Source of the DNA: Pectobacterium punjabense
Lineage (GTDB): Bacteria > Pseudomonadota > Gammaproteobacteria > Enterobacterales > Enterobacteriaceae
Assembly: GCF_012427845.1 (NCBI RefSeq)
Contig: NZ_CP038498.1
Coordinates: forward strand, 4,154,001 to 4,218,000
DNA length: 64,000 nt
Direction of reading: 5' to 3'
A program made the position numbers and the translations under genes. How positions within the stretch are numbered: position 1 is the first letter of the stretch; every line of letters begins with the position of its first letter. Under the pieces are notes generated by a model that saw only the letters and a program-made list of their open reading frames with translations, was not told the DNA's origin and ran no database searches. This document shows, piece after piece, positions 39,705-49,272 of the stretch.

Positions 39705-39854
39705 CGTTATTGGTCTGCCGATAGCTATGCGCAGTGACGGTTTACGTATGCGCAATGACAAAATGGGAACTCTGCGGAAAGACGCTGGACAGGTAGCAAA
39801 GTGACAATACCTGGCGTAAGCAAGGAGCAATGCATCGATTAAGACAAGGAAGGG

Positions 39855-40892
39855 CTAGCTGGGTATGCGCGCATCGCTCGGCGCAATACCGTAACGTCGC
39901 CGGAAAGCCGTGGCGAAGTTAGTCGCGTGCTGGTAGCCCGACATCCAGGCGGCTTGCTGAACGCTGTATCCCTGCGCCAAATAGCGGCGGGACAGTTCTA
40001 ATCGGCAGTCACGCAGGTAGTCAAAGACGGAATGACCATATGCTTGACGAAATTTGGTACGCAGGCTACTGCTGCTCATCGCGGCCAGCTGCGCCAGCTC
40101 ATTGAGGGTGTACTCTTTTTCAGGCTGTTGCGCCAGACGTCGCCGCACATTATCCAATCGCTCCTGTTCGCCGGGCGGGGGCAACATACGCCGCTCTCCC
40201 CCACATTGTCCGAATGACAGACCATGTCCCAGCAGTTGCAGCATCACGCCTTCCAGCATGAGCTGGCGCGATAAACCCGGCAGGGTATTTTCCAGCGCAT
40301 GCTGTAAACCAGACAACAAATAGCCAGGAACCTGCCATAAAAATGTCGGATTACCGCTCTGTTCCCATTCGTTCAACAACAAGCTCAACTGCGGCTCCAA
40401 AGCGGAAGTCGCGGGAAAAATCCCCAAAGACACGGTACGAAGATGATGGTCAGCAAGGTGGCTCGCGTTCATGACTAGCCGATCGCCCAGTTGGGTACTG
40501 AATGCCATGCCAGAGCGCACAACAAACTCTTTACCATTCAGGCGCAGCGCGACACATCCTTCCAGCACCACCAGCGTATAAAACGGACAGCAGTGCAAAG
40601 ACGTCGATTCGTAAGGCTGCAACACGCGTACATTGGAGTTCGTCAGGCAAATACCGGAAGACAGCGTCATCTCTTCGACATCACCCTGCACCACGATGCG
40701 CTTTTCTTTCATGCGATCGCGGCAAGACGACAACTGCGGGAAGTGGTAATCAATCCCGTAGCGTTCACCGATATCAAAGAAATCCTCTATGGAAAAGAGT
40801 CGTTTTAGCATAAGCGGGAAGATACCCTCATCCTGTTTAACGCCCAGAATCAGGCCTGCGATTAACGGACATAGCGTGAGACGCAGCGACAT
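39855..40892 (-). CDS. AraC-family regulator (PchR-like)
   Basis: 345 residues, or 318 if translation starts at the Met at 40811. C-terminal AraC DNA-binding domain: ELAQLAAMSSSSLRTKFRQA and AAWMSGYQHATNFATAFRRR, with YG(I)AP at the end. The N-terminal part resembles PchR/YbtA regulators that sense a siderophore and activate its receptor gene. It is encoded just upstream of the receptor on the same strand, with a 193-base gap. Confidence 0.87.
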   Translation of the reverse strand: MSLRLTLCPLIAGLILGVKQDEGIFPLMLKRLFSIEDFFDIGERYGIDYHFPQLSSCRDRMKEKRIVVQGDVEEMTLSSGICLTNSNVRVLQPYESTSLHCCPFYTLVVLEGCVALRLNGKEFVVRSGMAFSTQLGDRLVMNASHLADHHLRTVSLGIFPATSALEPQLSLLLNEWEQSGNPTFLWQVPGYLLSGLQHALENTLPGLSRQLMLEGVMLQLLGHGLSFGQCGGERRMLPPPGEQERLDNVRRRLAQQPEKEYTLNELAQLAAMSSSSLRTKFRQAYGHSVFDYLRDCRLELSRRYLAQGYSVQQAAWMSGYQHATNFATAFRRRYGIAPSDARIPS

Positions 40893-40950
40893 ATTCGCCG
40901 CAGAGACTGTTAATCACCTTATCATTGCGAGACAGACGCATCAATAAGAC

Positions 40951-40972
40951 TGATAACTATTCTCATCATAAT
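40951..40972 (-). promoter_or_regulatory. Possible Fur box before the AraC regulator
   Basis: TGATAACTATTCTCATCATA, about 60 bases upstream of the regulator start, resembles the Fur consensus with GATAA and TCATCA half-sites. Confidence 0.45.
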
Positions 40973-41040
40973 GAGTTTCATGTGATGACAGGTTTAGAAG
41001 CAGAAAACATCCACGAGCTAATCAGTTTTGTTTTTCAACT

Positions 41041-41305
41041 GGCGTTAAAAATTATACTGAGGCGTACGAGGACGCCGTGTGAGCAGCATGGACGCTGCGA
41101 AAGCTAGTGCCGCGCCGGGAGCGCGTCACTAGCGGCACGATTAGCGTTCTCGAATGCCGAAGGAACCGCGCAGCGGTATAATTTCGCCAGAAAGCCTGGG
41201 TTCTCAGGGCAGCGGCGATTGAGCGCCCTGAGCGGGCGTGGCGCTAGTGCCACAGAGAAATAATGTGGTCTATCACGCACGAAACGCCCCCTCACTGACA
41301 TAGTT
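41041..41305 (+). repeat. Structured repeat family, copy B
   Basis: About 265 bases, same orientation as copy A: GGCGTTAAAAATTATACTGA start, GCCGAAGGAACCGCGCAGCGG, palindrome TCAGGGC / GCCCTGA, and CACGCACGAAACG near the end. Its palindrome loop contains, on the minus strand at 41215-41230, a perfect 16-base match to the target predicted from the IS110 bridge RNA at 46.2k. Confidence 0.85.
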
Positions 41306-41358
41306 GAGATGACAACCTCTCCAAGGTTGATGTTGTCATACTCGACTTAGGTCGCAAT

Positions 41359-44300
41359 TTAATCAGCATCATAGCCGAGATTTGGTGCCAGCCAGCGCTC
41401 AACGTCACTCACTTCCATACCTTTGCGTATCGCGTAATCCTCTACCTGATCGTGCTGGATTTGTGCGACCGCAAAGTATTTGCTGTCAGGATGGCTGAAA
41501 TACCAGCCGGATACCGACGCACCTGGCCACATGGCATAGGATTCGGTGAGTTTCATGCCAGTATGTTTTTCCACATCCAGCAACTGCCAGATTTGTACTT
41601 TCTCCGTATGGTCTGGACAAGCAGGGTAGCCCGGCGCAGGGCGAATCCCCTGATAATTCTCACGGATCAGCAGCTCATTACTGAGGTTCTCATTCGGCGC
41701 ATAGCCCCAGTAAACTTTACGCACGCGTTCGTGCAGGTATTCCGCAAAGGCTTCCGCCAGACGGTCAGAAATCGCCTTCACCATGATCTTGTTGTAATCA
41801 TCATGCTGAGCTTCCCACAGATCGGCCAACGTATCCTCTTCCAGCCCACCAGTCACCGCAAAGGCACCGAGATAATCCGGCTTGCCGCTGGACTTCGGCG
41901 CCACAAAGTCGGACAAGCAGTAGTTCGGGAAGTCGGTTTTTTCCGTTTGTTGACGCAGATGATGGCTGACTGACAGCACCGTTTCGCGACGTTCATCGGT
42001 ATAAATCACCACGTCATCGCCAACGCGGTTCGCCGGGAATAAACCCACCACACCACGAGGGTTCAGCGCACCGCGCGCAGACAAGTCGTCCAACATTGCG
42101 TTGGCATCGGTGAACAGGCGTTTGGCCTCTTCACCTACTACCTCATCTTCCAGAATACGAGGATATTTCCCCGCCAGCGACCAGGTCATAAAGAACGGCG
42201 TCCAGTCGATGTAATTGCGCAGCGTTTCAATGCTGGCTGTCACTTCCTGAACGCCCAGACGATGCACAACTGGCGGCGTATAATTTTCCCAATCCAGATC
42301 CGAGGCGTTAGCGCGCGCCGCTTCCAGCGTCACCGGCGGCGTTCTCGGTTTTTTACGCGCGTGCTGAATACGCACGGTTTCGTACTCTTTGCGGGTACGC
42401 GCAACAAAGTCATCGTACTGTGTACTGGACAGCAAAGCCGATACCACGCCGACAGAGCGTGAGGCATTCTGCACGTAGACGGTCGGGCCACTGTAGTTCT
42501 GCTCAATCTTCACGGCAGTATGCGCTTTAGAGGTCGTCGCACCGCCAATCAACAGCGGCAGCGTAAAGCCCTGACGCTCCATCTCTTTCGCCACGTTAAC
42601 CATTTCATCCAGCGACGGCGTAATCAGCCCGGATAGCCCAATGATATCGACATTCTCTTCGCGTGCGGTTTTCAGGATTTTATCCGTCGGAACCATCACG
42701 CCCAGATCGATAATCTCGTAATTGTTACATTGCAGCACCACGCCGACGATATTCTTACCGATGTCGTGAACGTCGCCTTTTACCGTCGCCAGCAGGATTT
42801 TCCCTGCGGACGAGCCTTTGTCTTTACTGGCTTCAATATAAGGTTCGAGGTAGGCCACAGCCTGCTTCATCACACGCGCAGATTTCACCACCTGCGGCAA
42901 AAACATTTTACCTGCACCGAATAGGTCGCCGACCACGTTCATACCGTCCATCAACGGACCTTCGATCACTTCAATCGGTCGTGACGCCTGCTGACGCGCT
43001 TCTTCCGTATCCAGTTCGATAAACTCGGTAATGCCTTTAACCAGCGAATACTCCAGACGTTTCTTCACGTCCCAGCCACGCCACTCCGCCTGTGTTTTAC
43101 TGCCTTCATCTTCTGTTTTGCTACCGCGGTATTTTTCCGCCAGTTCGAGCATGCGCTCGGTGGCATCGCTGCGGCGGTTGAGGATCACGTCCTCTACCGC
43201 ATCGCGCAACTCAATAGGAAGATCGTCATAGATCGCCAACTGACTGGCGTTCACGATCCCCATGTCCATACCATTGCGGATCGCGTAATACAGGAAGACG
43301 GCGTGGATCGCCTCACGTACCAGATCGTTACCGCGAAATGAGAACGACACATTGGACACGCCGCCAGAGATCATCGCGTGCGGCAGCTGCGCCTTGATAT
43401 CGGCGCAGGCTTCGATGAAATCCACCGCGTAGTTGTTGTGTTCGTCGATCCCCGTTGCCACCGCGAAAATATTCGGGTCAAAAATGATGTCTTCCGGCGG
43501 GAAGCCGACTTCTTCCGTCAGGATGCGATAAGCTCGGCTACAAATTTCAATTTTACGTGCGCGGGTATCTGCCTGTCCGACTTCATCAAAAGCCATCACC
43601 ACCACGGCAGCGCCATAGCGCCGCACCAGCTTAGCGTGGTGAATAAAGGTCTCCACACCTTCCTTCATGGAGATCGAGTTAACAATCCCTTTTCCCTGAA
43701 TGCATTTAAGCCCTTTCTCAACCACATCCCACTTTGAGGAGTCGATCATAATCGGCACTCGGGCAATATCAGGTTCACCGGCAATCAGATTCAGGAAGCG
43801 GATCATCGCCGCCTCTGCATCCAGCATGCCCTCATCCATGTTGATATCGATGATCTGCGCACCGCTTTCCACCTGCTGACGGGCAACATCCAGCGCTTCG
43901 TTGTATTTTTCTTCTTTGATCAGACGTTTAAAGCGCGCAGAGCCGGTAACGTTCGTCCGTTCCCCCACGTTAACAAACAGGGTATTAGCATCGATAATCA
44001 GCGGTTCAAGACCGGATAAACGGCAAGCTACCGGGATCTCCGGCAGCGTGCGCGGCGGCACACCTTCCACCACTTTCGCCATCGCAGCAATGTGTGCAGG
44101 CGTCGATCCACAGCAGCCACCGACGATATTCAGAAAACCCGATCGCGCCCATTCACCGATATGTTTCGCCATATCTGCTGGATCGAGATCGTATTCCCCG
44201 AAGGCGTTAGGTAGCCCCGCATTCGGGTGTGCGCTCACATAGCATTCTGAAATACGCGATAGCTCGGCGACATACTGACGCAGCTCATCCGGCCCCAATG

Positions 44301-45042
44301 CACAGTTCAGACCGAAGGAAAGTGGGCGGGAATGACGCAGAGAGTTGTAAAAGGCTTCCGTGGTTTGGCCGGACAACGTACGTCCTGACGCATCTGTGAT
44401 CGTACCGGAGATCATCACCGGCAAAACAATCCCTAACGCCTCAAATTCACTTTCGACTGCGAAACTCGCCGCTTTAGCATTCAACGTGTCGAAAATGGTT
44501 TCGATCATGATCAGATCGACGCCACCCGCGATCAGTGCGCGAGTCGATTCGCGGTACGCCTCTACCAGTTGATCAAAACTGACGTTACGAAAAGCCGGAT
44601 CGTTAACATCGGGGGAGATCGACGCAGTGCGGTTCGTCGGACCGAGAACGCCAGCAACATAGCGAGGCTTATCTGGTGTTAATGCTGTCCATTTATCCGC
44701 GCTGGCACGCGCCAACCGGGCGGCGACGGTATTAATTTCCGCCGACAGCGATTCCATATCATAGTCCGCCATCGCAATCGTGGTGGCGTTGAAGGTGTTG
44801 GTTTCGAGAATATCAGCACCGGCTTCCAGATAGGCGTCGTGAATTTCACTAATCACCTGCGGTTTGGTCAGCACCAGCAGATCGTTATTTCCCTTCACAT
44901 CGCTCGGCCAGTCGGCAAAGCGCTCGCCGCGATAATCTGCTTCCTGCAGGCGATAACCCTGAATCATAGTACCCATACCACCATCCAGCACCATGATGCG
45001 TTGCGCCAACTGACGCTGCAATTCGTCTACCCGATTACTCAC
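41359..45042 (-). CDS. metH: Cobalamin-dependent methionine synthase
   Basis: 1227 residues from a GTG at 45042, the E. coli start and length; a TTG seven codons upstream is possible. Order: homocysteine-binding domain with zinc Cys ([19 protein letters not shown]), folate domain ([15 protein letters not shown]), cobalamin domain with [11 protein letters not shown], and the reactivation domain ([15 protein letters not shown]) binding SAM. It transfers methyl from methyl-THF to homocysteine. Divergent from iclR. Confidence 0.98.
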   Translation of the reverse strand: MSNRVDELQRQLAQRIMVLDGGMGTMIQGYRLQEADYRGERFADWPSDVKGNNDLLVLTKPQVISEIHDAYLEAGADILETNTFNATTIAMADYDMESLSAEINTVAARLARASADKWTALTPDKPRYVAGVLGPTNRTASISPDVNDPAFRNVSFDQLVEAYRESTRALIAGGVDLIMIETIFDTLNAKAASFAVESEFEALGIVLPVMISGTITDASGRTLSGQTTEAFYNSLRHSRPLSFGLNCALGPDELRQYVAELSRISECYVSAHPNAGLPNAFGEYDLDPADMAKHIGEWARSGFLNIVGGCCGSTPAHIAAMAKVVEGVPPRTLPEIPVACRLSGLEPLIIDANTLFVNVGERTNVTGSARFKRLIKEEKYNEALDVARQQVESGAQIIDINMDEGMLDAEAAMIRFLNLIAGEPDIARVPIMIDSSKWDVVEKGLKCIQGKGIVNSISMKEGVETFIHHAKLVRRYGAAVVVMAFDEVGQADTRARKIEICSRAYRILTEEVGFPPEDIIFDPNIFAVATGIDEHNNYAVDFIEACADIKAQLPHAMISGGVSNVSFSFRGNDLVREAIHAVFLYYAIRNGMDMGIVNASQLAIYDDLPIELRDAVEDVILNRRSDATERMLELAEKYRGSKTEDEGSKTQAEWRGWDVKKRLEYSLVKGITEFIELDTEEARQQASRPIEVIEGPLMDGMNVVGDLFGAGKMFLPQVVKSARVMKQAVAYLEPYIEASKDKGSSAGKILLATVKGDVHDIGKNIVGVVLQCNNYEIIDLGVMVPTDKILKTAREENVDIIGLSGLITPSLDEMVNVAKEMERQGFTLPLLIGGATTSKAHTAVKIEQNYSGPTVYVQNASRSVGVVSALLSSTQYDDFVARTRKEYETVRIQHARKKPRTPPVTLEAARANASDLDWENYTPPVVHRLGVQEVTASIETLRNYIDWTPFFMTWSLAGKYPRILEDEVVGEEAKRLFTDANAMLDDLSARGALNPRGVVGLFPANRVGDDVVIYTDERRETVLSVSHHLRQQTEKTDFPNYCLSDFVAPKSSGKPDYLGAFAVTGGLEEDTLADLWEAQHDDYNKIMVKAISDRLAEAFAEYLHERVRKVYWGYAPNENLSNELLIRENYQGIRPAPGYPACPDHTEKVQIWQLLDVEKHTGMKLTESYAMWPGASVSGWYFSHPDSKYFAVAQIQHDQVEDYAIRKGMEVSDVERWLAPNLGYDAD

Positions 45043-45235
45043 GCGAACCCCATTCCCGGCCAATAAATACGATATATATTGCGTCTATCCTAGCATAAGT
45101 TATGAGCAGGCTAACGCGGTGTAGCGTGAGACTTTTTCAGGTAATTTGCCGATAAAAAACACAGCGAAAGAAGAGTTGCATTCTGCGGTAAAAAAACGAA
45201 AATCAATTCCATTACTACAAAAAGGAATCGACGCC

Positions 45236-46066
45236 ATGACGCCACCAGAGCCAGCTAAACGCGGGAAAAAACCCAGAGCCAGCGCGGGAAACGCTGCACA
45301 GCCAACCGGGCAGGTTCAGTCACTGACCCGTGGCCTGACGCTGCTTGAGTATATCGCCAAAGCCAACGGCAGCGTGGCGCTAACCGATCTCGCTCAACAG
45401 GCCGGTTTACCGAATTCCACCACCCACCGCCTGCTCACCACTATGCAGCAGCAGGGCTTTGTGCGTCAGGTTGGCGATCTGGGGCTATGGACGATCGCAT
45501 CGCACGCCTTTATCGTCGGCAGTAGCTTTCTGCAAAGCCGCAACCTGTTAGCGATTGTGCATCCGATATTACGCAAATTAATGGAAGATTCAGGCGAGAC
45601 GGTCAATCTGGCCGTTCTCGATCAGACGGATAGTCAGGCGATCATCATCGATCAGGTTCAATGTACAGCGCTGATGCGTATGTCCGCCCCCATCGGCGGT
45701 AAATTACCGATGCATGCTTCGGGTGCCGGAAAAGCATTTCTGGCGCATTTACCCGATGCTCAAGTTACCCAACTACTGCACAAGAAAGGGCTGCATGGCT
45801 ACACGCCACACACGTTCAGTTCGCCACAAGCGCTGAAAGAAAATCTCTTGTTGATTCGCAAGCAGGGGTATTCGTTCGATGACGAAGAGCATGCGCTGGG
45901 GCTACGCTGTATCGCGGCCTGTATTCTGGATGAACATCAGGAAGCCTTCGCCGCCATTTCCATCTCTGGCCCCGTATCTCGCATCACGGACGACCGCGTC
46001 ACAGAACTCGGCGCGCTGGTGATCAAAGCCGCCAAACAAGTCATGCAGGAATACAGTGGGCTATGA
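45236..46066 (+). CDS. iclR: Glyoxylate-bypass repressor IclR
   Basis: 276 residues from the ATG at 45236 with AAGGA nine bases upstream; the frame extends to a TTG at 45146. The basic N-terminus AKRGKKPRA, HTH LAQQAGLPNSTTHRLLTTMQ, and the effector domain (GGKLPMHASGAGKAFLA) match E. coli IclR closely. It represses aceBAK, whose operator is seen at 52320-52345. An IS110 element sits between it and aceK. Confidence 0.96.
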   Translation: MTPPEPAKRGKKPRASAGNAAQPTGQVQSLTRGLTLLEYIAKANGSVALTDLAQQAGLPNSTTHRLLTTMQQQGFVRQVGDLGLWTIASHAFIVGSSFLQSRNLLAIVHPILRKLMEDSGETVNLAVLDQTDSQAIIIDQVQCTALMRMSAPIGGKLPMHASGAGKAFLAHLPDAQVTQLLHKKGLHGYTPHTFSSPQALKENLLLIRKQGYSFDDEEHALGLRCIAACILDEHQEAFAAISISGPVSRITDDRVTELGALVIKAAKQVMQEYSGL

Positions 46067-46102
46067 ATAAAGGGTATTTCTCGTCAGGCCTTTCAGGTGC
46101 AT

Positions 46103-46187
46103 GTTTATGCAGACTCTGGGAGGTTTCGTGCGCGATGATGTCGTTATTTTCATGCTACCTCGTAGCACGCGCCCGACACAGGGCGCT
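46103..46187 (-). repeat. Structured repeat family, copy C, first part (split by IS110)
   Basis: Matches the end of copies A and B in reverse: TTTATGCAGACT, GGTTTCGTGCGCGAT, TAGCACGCGCCCGACA. It ends in CACAGGGCG plus the CT core, the left arm of the palindrome whose right arm resumes at 47409. Confidence 0.85.
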
Positions 46188-46196
46188 TGTATCTTT

Positions 46197-46384
46197 CTCA
46201 TGTAGTGATTAGCTATCACTACATGAAACAGAGTGAGCTTCCGCAGGGCGCTAAGGCTATCAACCTTGCGATTGAGTTTAAGCCCTCTGTTTCACCTTTC
46301 ACGCCAGCATTAACATTGAACGGTTACCTAGAGCACTGACTCTGAATGTACAAGCGGAACGGGCGTGACGGCTTCAGTGAAAGG
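46197..46384 (+). ncRNA. Bridge RNA of the IS110 element (predicted)
   Basis: Three hairpins in order. (1) CATGTAGTGAT / ATCACTACATG, loop TAGCT (46199-46225). (2) GAAACAGAG / CTCTGTTTC (46225-46293) enclosing 51 bases with CAGGGCGCT (46244-46252), identical to the left target plus core, and GCGATTGAG (46268-46276), complementary to the right target CTCAATCGC. (3) TCACGCC / GGCGTGA (46299-46368) enclosing ACGGTTAC (46320-46327), identical to the element's right end, and TACAAG (46349-46354), complementary to core plus left end CTTGTA. This is the target-loop / donor-loop layout described for the IS621 bridge RNA. Exact RNA ends are not determined. Confidence 0.85.
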
Positions 46385-46392
46385 GGGACATT

Positions 46393-47382
46393 ATGTATTA
46401 CATCGGCATTGATATCAGTAAACGTTTTATCGATGTGTGCTTATTGGTTGATGGCATTAAAGGTAAACGGAAGACGAAAGTTTTACCCAATGACCCCAAC
46501 TCAGCACAGGCTTTGGCTCGATGGTTAATCCTGCAAAAATGTGACCCGAGTCAGGCTCATATCATCATGGAAGCCACTGGGATTTATCACGAACACCTGG
46601 CCTATGGTCTCCATCAGGCTGGTATTCTGGTGTCCGTGATAAACCCGCATCGGGTGCGTGAATTCGCCAAAGGAATGGGGATATTGACTAAAACGGATAA
46701 GGTTGATGCTTATGTGCTTGCCTGTTATGGCTGCCTGAAACAACCAGAAAACTGGCTCCCGCCTTCTCAAGAAATAAGGAAACTCAAAGTCTTGTTACAG
46801 CACAGGGATAGTCTGCTGAATGATAAACAACGCATAGAAAATCGACTGAGCACGTTAAAATCCACCACGGCCCCAGAAGAAGTCCTGACCTCGCTGGAGT
46901 CGATTGAGCGAAATTTGAAGAATGAGCTGGCAAGGATTGAACGCCTGATAGCGGAGCATATAGATAAGCATCCTGGGCTAAAAAATGACCTGAAACTTCT
47001 GCAATCGATTGATGGAGTTGGAGAGCAAATCGGGTGGAATATGTTAGCCATCATCCGGGGCAATAACTTCAGGAGCGCGGAACAGGTGGCGGCGTACCTG
47101 GGAGTTATCCCGGTTGAACATCGTTCAGGCACCTCGGTGTGTGGCAGGGCCAGACTGTCGAAAATAGGTCCGCCGGGTATCCGGGCAAAACTATATATGG
47201 GAGCCATAGCGGCTATCAGTTGGAACAGTCATGTGAAAGCCCTCTATGAAAGACTGCGGCTAAAAGGAAAAGCGAAGATGGTGGCGATAGGGGCGGCGAT
47301 GAGGAAACTGGTTCATCTGTGTTATGGCGTGCTGCATACGCAGCGGCCATATGACAAAAATTATGCGATGACGCCCCATTAA
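46393..47382 (+). CDS. IS110-family DEDD recombinase
   Basis: 329 residues, intact, ATG preceded by AAGGGGG. RuvC-like acidic set: Asp7 in GIDISK, Glu60 in MEATG, Asp102 and Asp105 in TDKVDA. After a coiled-coil (about 130-195) the Tnp domain has LLQSIDGVGEQIG and the serine motif HRSGTSVCGRARLSKIGPPG, which holds the candidate nucleophile Ser245 or Ser248. The family cuts and exchanges strands using a bridge RNA. All recognisable catalytic residues are present, so the copy looks functional. Confidence 0.95.
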   Translation: MYYIGIDISKRFIDVCLLVDGIKGKRKTKVLPNDPNSAQALARWLILQKCDPSQAHIIMEATGIYHEHLAYGLHQAGILVSVINPHRVREFAKGMGILTKTDKVDAYVLACYGCLKQPENWLPPSQEIRKLKVLLQHRDSLLNDKQRIENRLSTLKSTTAPEEVLTSLESIERNLKNELARIERLIAEHIDKHPGLKNDLKLLQSIDGVGEQIGWNMLAIIRGNNFRSAEQVAAYLGVIPVEHRSGTSVCGRARLSKIGPPGIRAKLYMGAIAAISWNSHVKALYERLRLKGKAKMVAIGAAMRKLVHLCYGVLHTQRPYDKNYAMTPH

Positions 47383-47408
47383 AATGCTTGACCGGCAACA
47401 CGGTTACT

Positions 47409-47461
47409 CAATCGCCGCCGCCCTGTGTACCCAGGCTTTCCGGCTAAATTATGCCGGATTA
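47409..47461 (-). repeat. Structured repeat family, copy C, second part (truncated)
   Basis: CAATCGCCGC then CGCCCTGTG completes the palindrome begun at 46177, followed by ACCCAGGCTTTCCGG and AAATTATGCCGG as in copy B. Similarity stops there, so the distal half of the repeat is missing. The aceK stop codon (47449-47451) lies inside this remnant. Confidence 0.82.
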
Positions 47462-49227
47462 CGACAAAAGCCAGAATCATTCTCAGCAGTTGTGTATCGC
47501 GGATCAGCACGCTGGCTAAAACGCTTGCGGCGTCGGTAGGCGTAAACATCCTCGATATGACCTTCCCTGATGCGCTGCTGTAATGCGCGCCAGTAATCCG
47601 CACAAAACAGATCGCCGTGCATTTCCTCAAACAGCGTACGAATGTGACGATCACTGCACAGGAAATGCGGAAACTCTTCAGGAAACACATCATTCGGTGC
47701 AACGCTGTACCACGGCTCAGCGGCCAACTCGTCCTCCGGGTAACGCGGCGGCGGAATCTTGCGAAAATTTACCTCAGTCATGTAGCAGATCTCATCGTAG
47801 TCATAAAACACGACCCGCCCATGGCGCGTGACGCCGAAGTTCTTAAACAACATATCACCGGGGAAAATATTCGCCGCTGCCAGTTGTTTGATAGCATTGC
47901 CATACTCTTCAATCACATCGTGCAACTGCTGTGCGTTTGCCTGTTCCAGATAGAGGTTCAGTGGCGTCATCCGGCGTTCCATGTACAGATGACGGATCAC
48001 CAGCCGATCGCCCAGATCCTCCAGCTTATCAGGTACCTCACGCCAAAGTTCATCCAGTAGTTCCGAGCTGATTCGGTGCTTATCGATGACGAAATTTTCA
48101 TATTCCTGCGTATCCGCCATGCGCCCAACGCGATCGTGCTCTTTCACCAGTTGATAGCACGCCATGACCCGCTCCGCACTCACCTCTTTCTGCGGCGCAA
48201 AACGATCTTTGATGACCTTAAATACGCGATCGAAAAAAGGTAGCGTAAATACCAGCATCACCATGCCTTTCACGCCGGGAGCGATAATGAACTGCTCTTC
48301 TGATTCGGCAATGTAGTGCAAATATTCACGGTAATACTCGGTTTTACTGTGTTTCTGACAGCCAATAGCCAGATAAAGCTCCGCCGTCGTTTTCCCCGGC
48401 AAAATGTCGCGCAGCCAGGCCACCAGCGCGGACGGCAACGGGGCATAGACCATGAAGTAAGAGCGGGCGAAACCGAACACGATGCTGGCGTCTGATTGAC
48501 TGGTTAAGCAGGTATCAATAAATAGCGCACCGCGTTCATTGTGATGAATCGGTAGCAGGAACGGAAAAAAACCGTCAGGCAGCGACAGTTTCCCCACCAA
48601 CCAGGCTGCTTTGTTGCGATAAAACAGCTCATTCGCTACCTGTAACGTAGACTGAGCAAGCTGCTCCGCCGAGAAAGTACGCTGTAAATACGCAATGATA
48701 TAGGCAATATCACGCGGCAAATCTTCCCACGGTAAACGCAGCGGCACGTCACCCAACAACTTTTCCAACATGCTTTGCCAGCCATCCGTGGGCACAAACG
48801 TCTTGGCAATCGGACGGGGAATCTCATGAAAGCGCTGCTCTGGTTGAGAACTGAAAACAAACAGTTTATCGGGCGTCAGCTCCCGATGATTAAATAGCCG
48901 ACAATAGACGGAGTTAAAGAAACTCTCAGCAATCTCGAAACGTGGATAATCCGGCAGTAAGCGGGTGTAGATATGCTTCACCCGTGCCAGAAAATCCGCA
49001 TCATCACAACGGATACCGGTAATACAGCGCAACTGTGCGACCACCAGCCCAACATGGTGATCGTATAGATGAATACGCTGTTTCATTGCCTGCTGTACGG
49101 CAGACCAGTCAGCCTGTTCAAAACGCTGCTGCGCGCCAGCCGTTACTTCGAGAAAACGTCCATATTGCGCATCAAACCCTTGCAGGATCGTCTGCGCCAC
49201 CAGCTTTTCAAGGTCACGCGTCATCAT
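47449..49227 (-). CDS. aceK: Isocitrate dehydrogenase kinase/phosphatase
   Basis: 592 residues (E. coli 578). N-terminal regulatory domain and a kinase-like domain with [41 protein letters not shown] and [12 protein letters not shown]. It phosphorylates and dephosphorylates isocitrate dehydrogenase to divert carbon to the glyoxylate bypass. Third gene of aceBAK. Odd: after RRKRFSQRA the C-terminal tail is unlike E. coli and its last codons and stop come from the repeat-C remnant. Confidence 0.95.
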   Translation of the reverse strand: MMTRDLEKLVAQTILQGFDAQYGRFLEVTAGAQQRFEQADWSAVQQAMKQRIHLYDHHVGLVVAQLRCITGIRCDDADFLARVKHIYTRLLPDYPRFEIAESFFNSVYCRLFNHRELTPDKLFVFSSQPEQRFHEIPRPIAKTFVPTDGWQSMLEKLLGDVPLRLPWEDLPRDIAYIIAYLQRTFSAEQLAQSTLQVANELFYRNKAAWLVGKLSLPDGFFPFLLPIHHNERGALFIDTCLTSQSDASIVFGFARSYFMVYAPLPSALVAWLRDILPGKTTAELYLAIGCQKHSKTEYYREYLHYIAESEEQFIIAPGVKGMVMLVFTLPFFDRVFKVIKDRFAPQKEVSAERVMACYQLVKEHDRVGRMADTQEYENFVIDKHRISSELLDELWREVPDKLEDLGDRLVIRHLYMERRMTPLNLYLEQANAQQLHDVIEEYGNAIKQLAAANIFPGDMLFKNFGVTRHGRVVFYDYDEICYMTEVNFRKIPPPRYPEDELAAEPWYSVAPNDVFPEEFPHFLCSDRHIRTLFEEMHGDLFCADYWRALQQRIREGHIEDVYAYRRRKRFSQRADPRYTTAENDSGFCRNPA

Positions 49228-49242
49228 GATCTCCAGATGAAA

Positions 49243-49267
49243 CCCGGCCAGTTGAACGCTGACCGGG
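49243..49267 (-). terminator. aceA-aceK intercistronic hairpin
   Basis: CCCGGCCAG / CTGACCGGG with a 7-base loop and no T-run, in the 45-base gap. Likely lowers aceK relative to aceA by attenuation or by protecting the upstream message, as known for this gap in E. coli. Confidence 0.6.
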
Positions 49268-49272
49268 CAGGA

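Larger units (their letters stand above)
46188..47408 (+). mobile_element. IS110-family insertion element
   Basis: 1221 bp from TGTATC to GGTTACT. Left and right boundaries are fixed by rejoining the interrupted repeat: ...CAGGGCG-CT-CAATCGCC..., so one CT core remains on each side. No terminal inverted repeats or target duplication beyond CT, as expected of the family. It consists of a 205-base left region (bridge RNA), a 329-residue recombinase, and only about 25 bases after the stop. Confidence 0.9.

Noticed and set aside
47383..47406. IS1111-type right-end RNA for the IS110 element
   Set aside because: Only about 25 bases lie between the recombinase stop and the right boundary, too short for a guide RNA; the left region fits instead.
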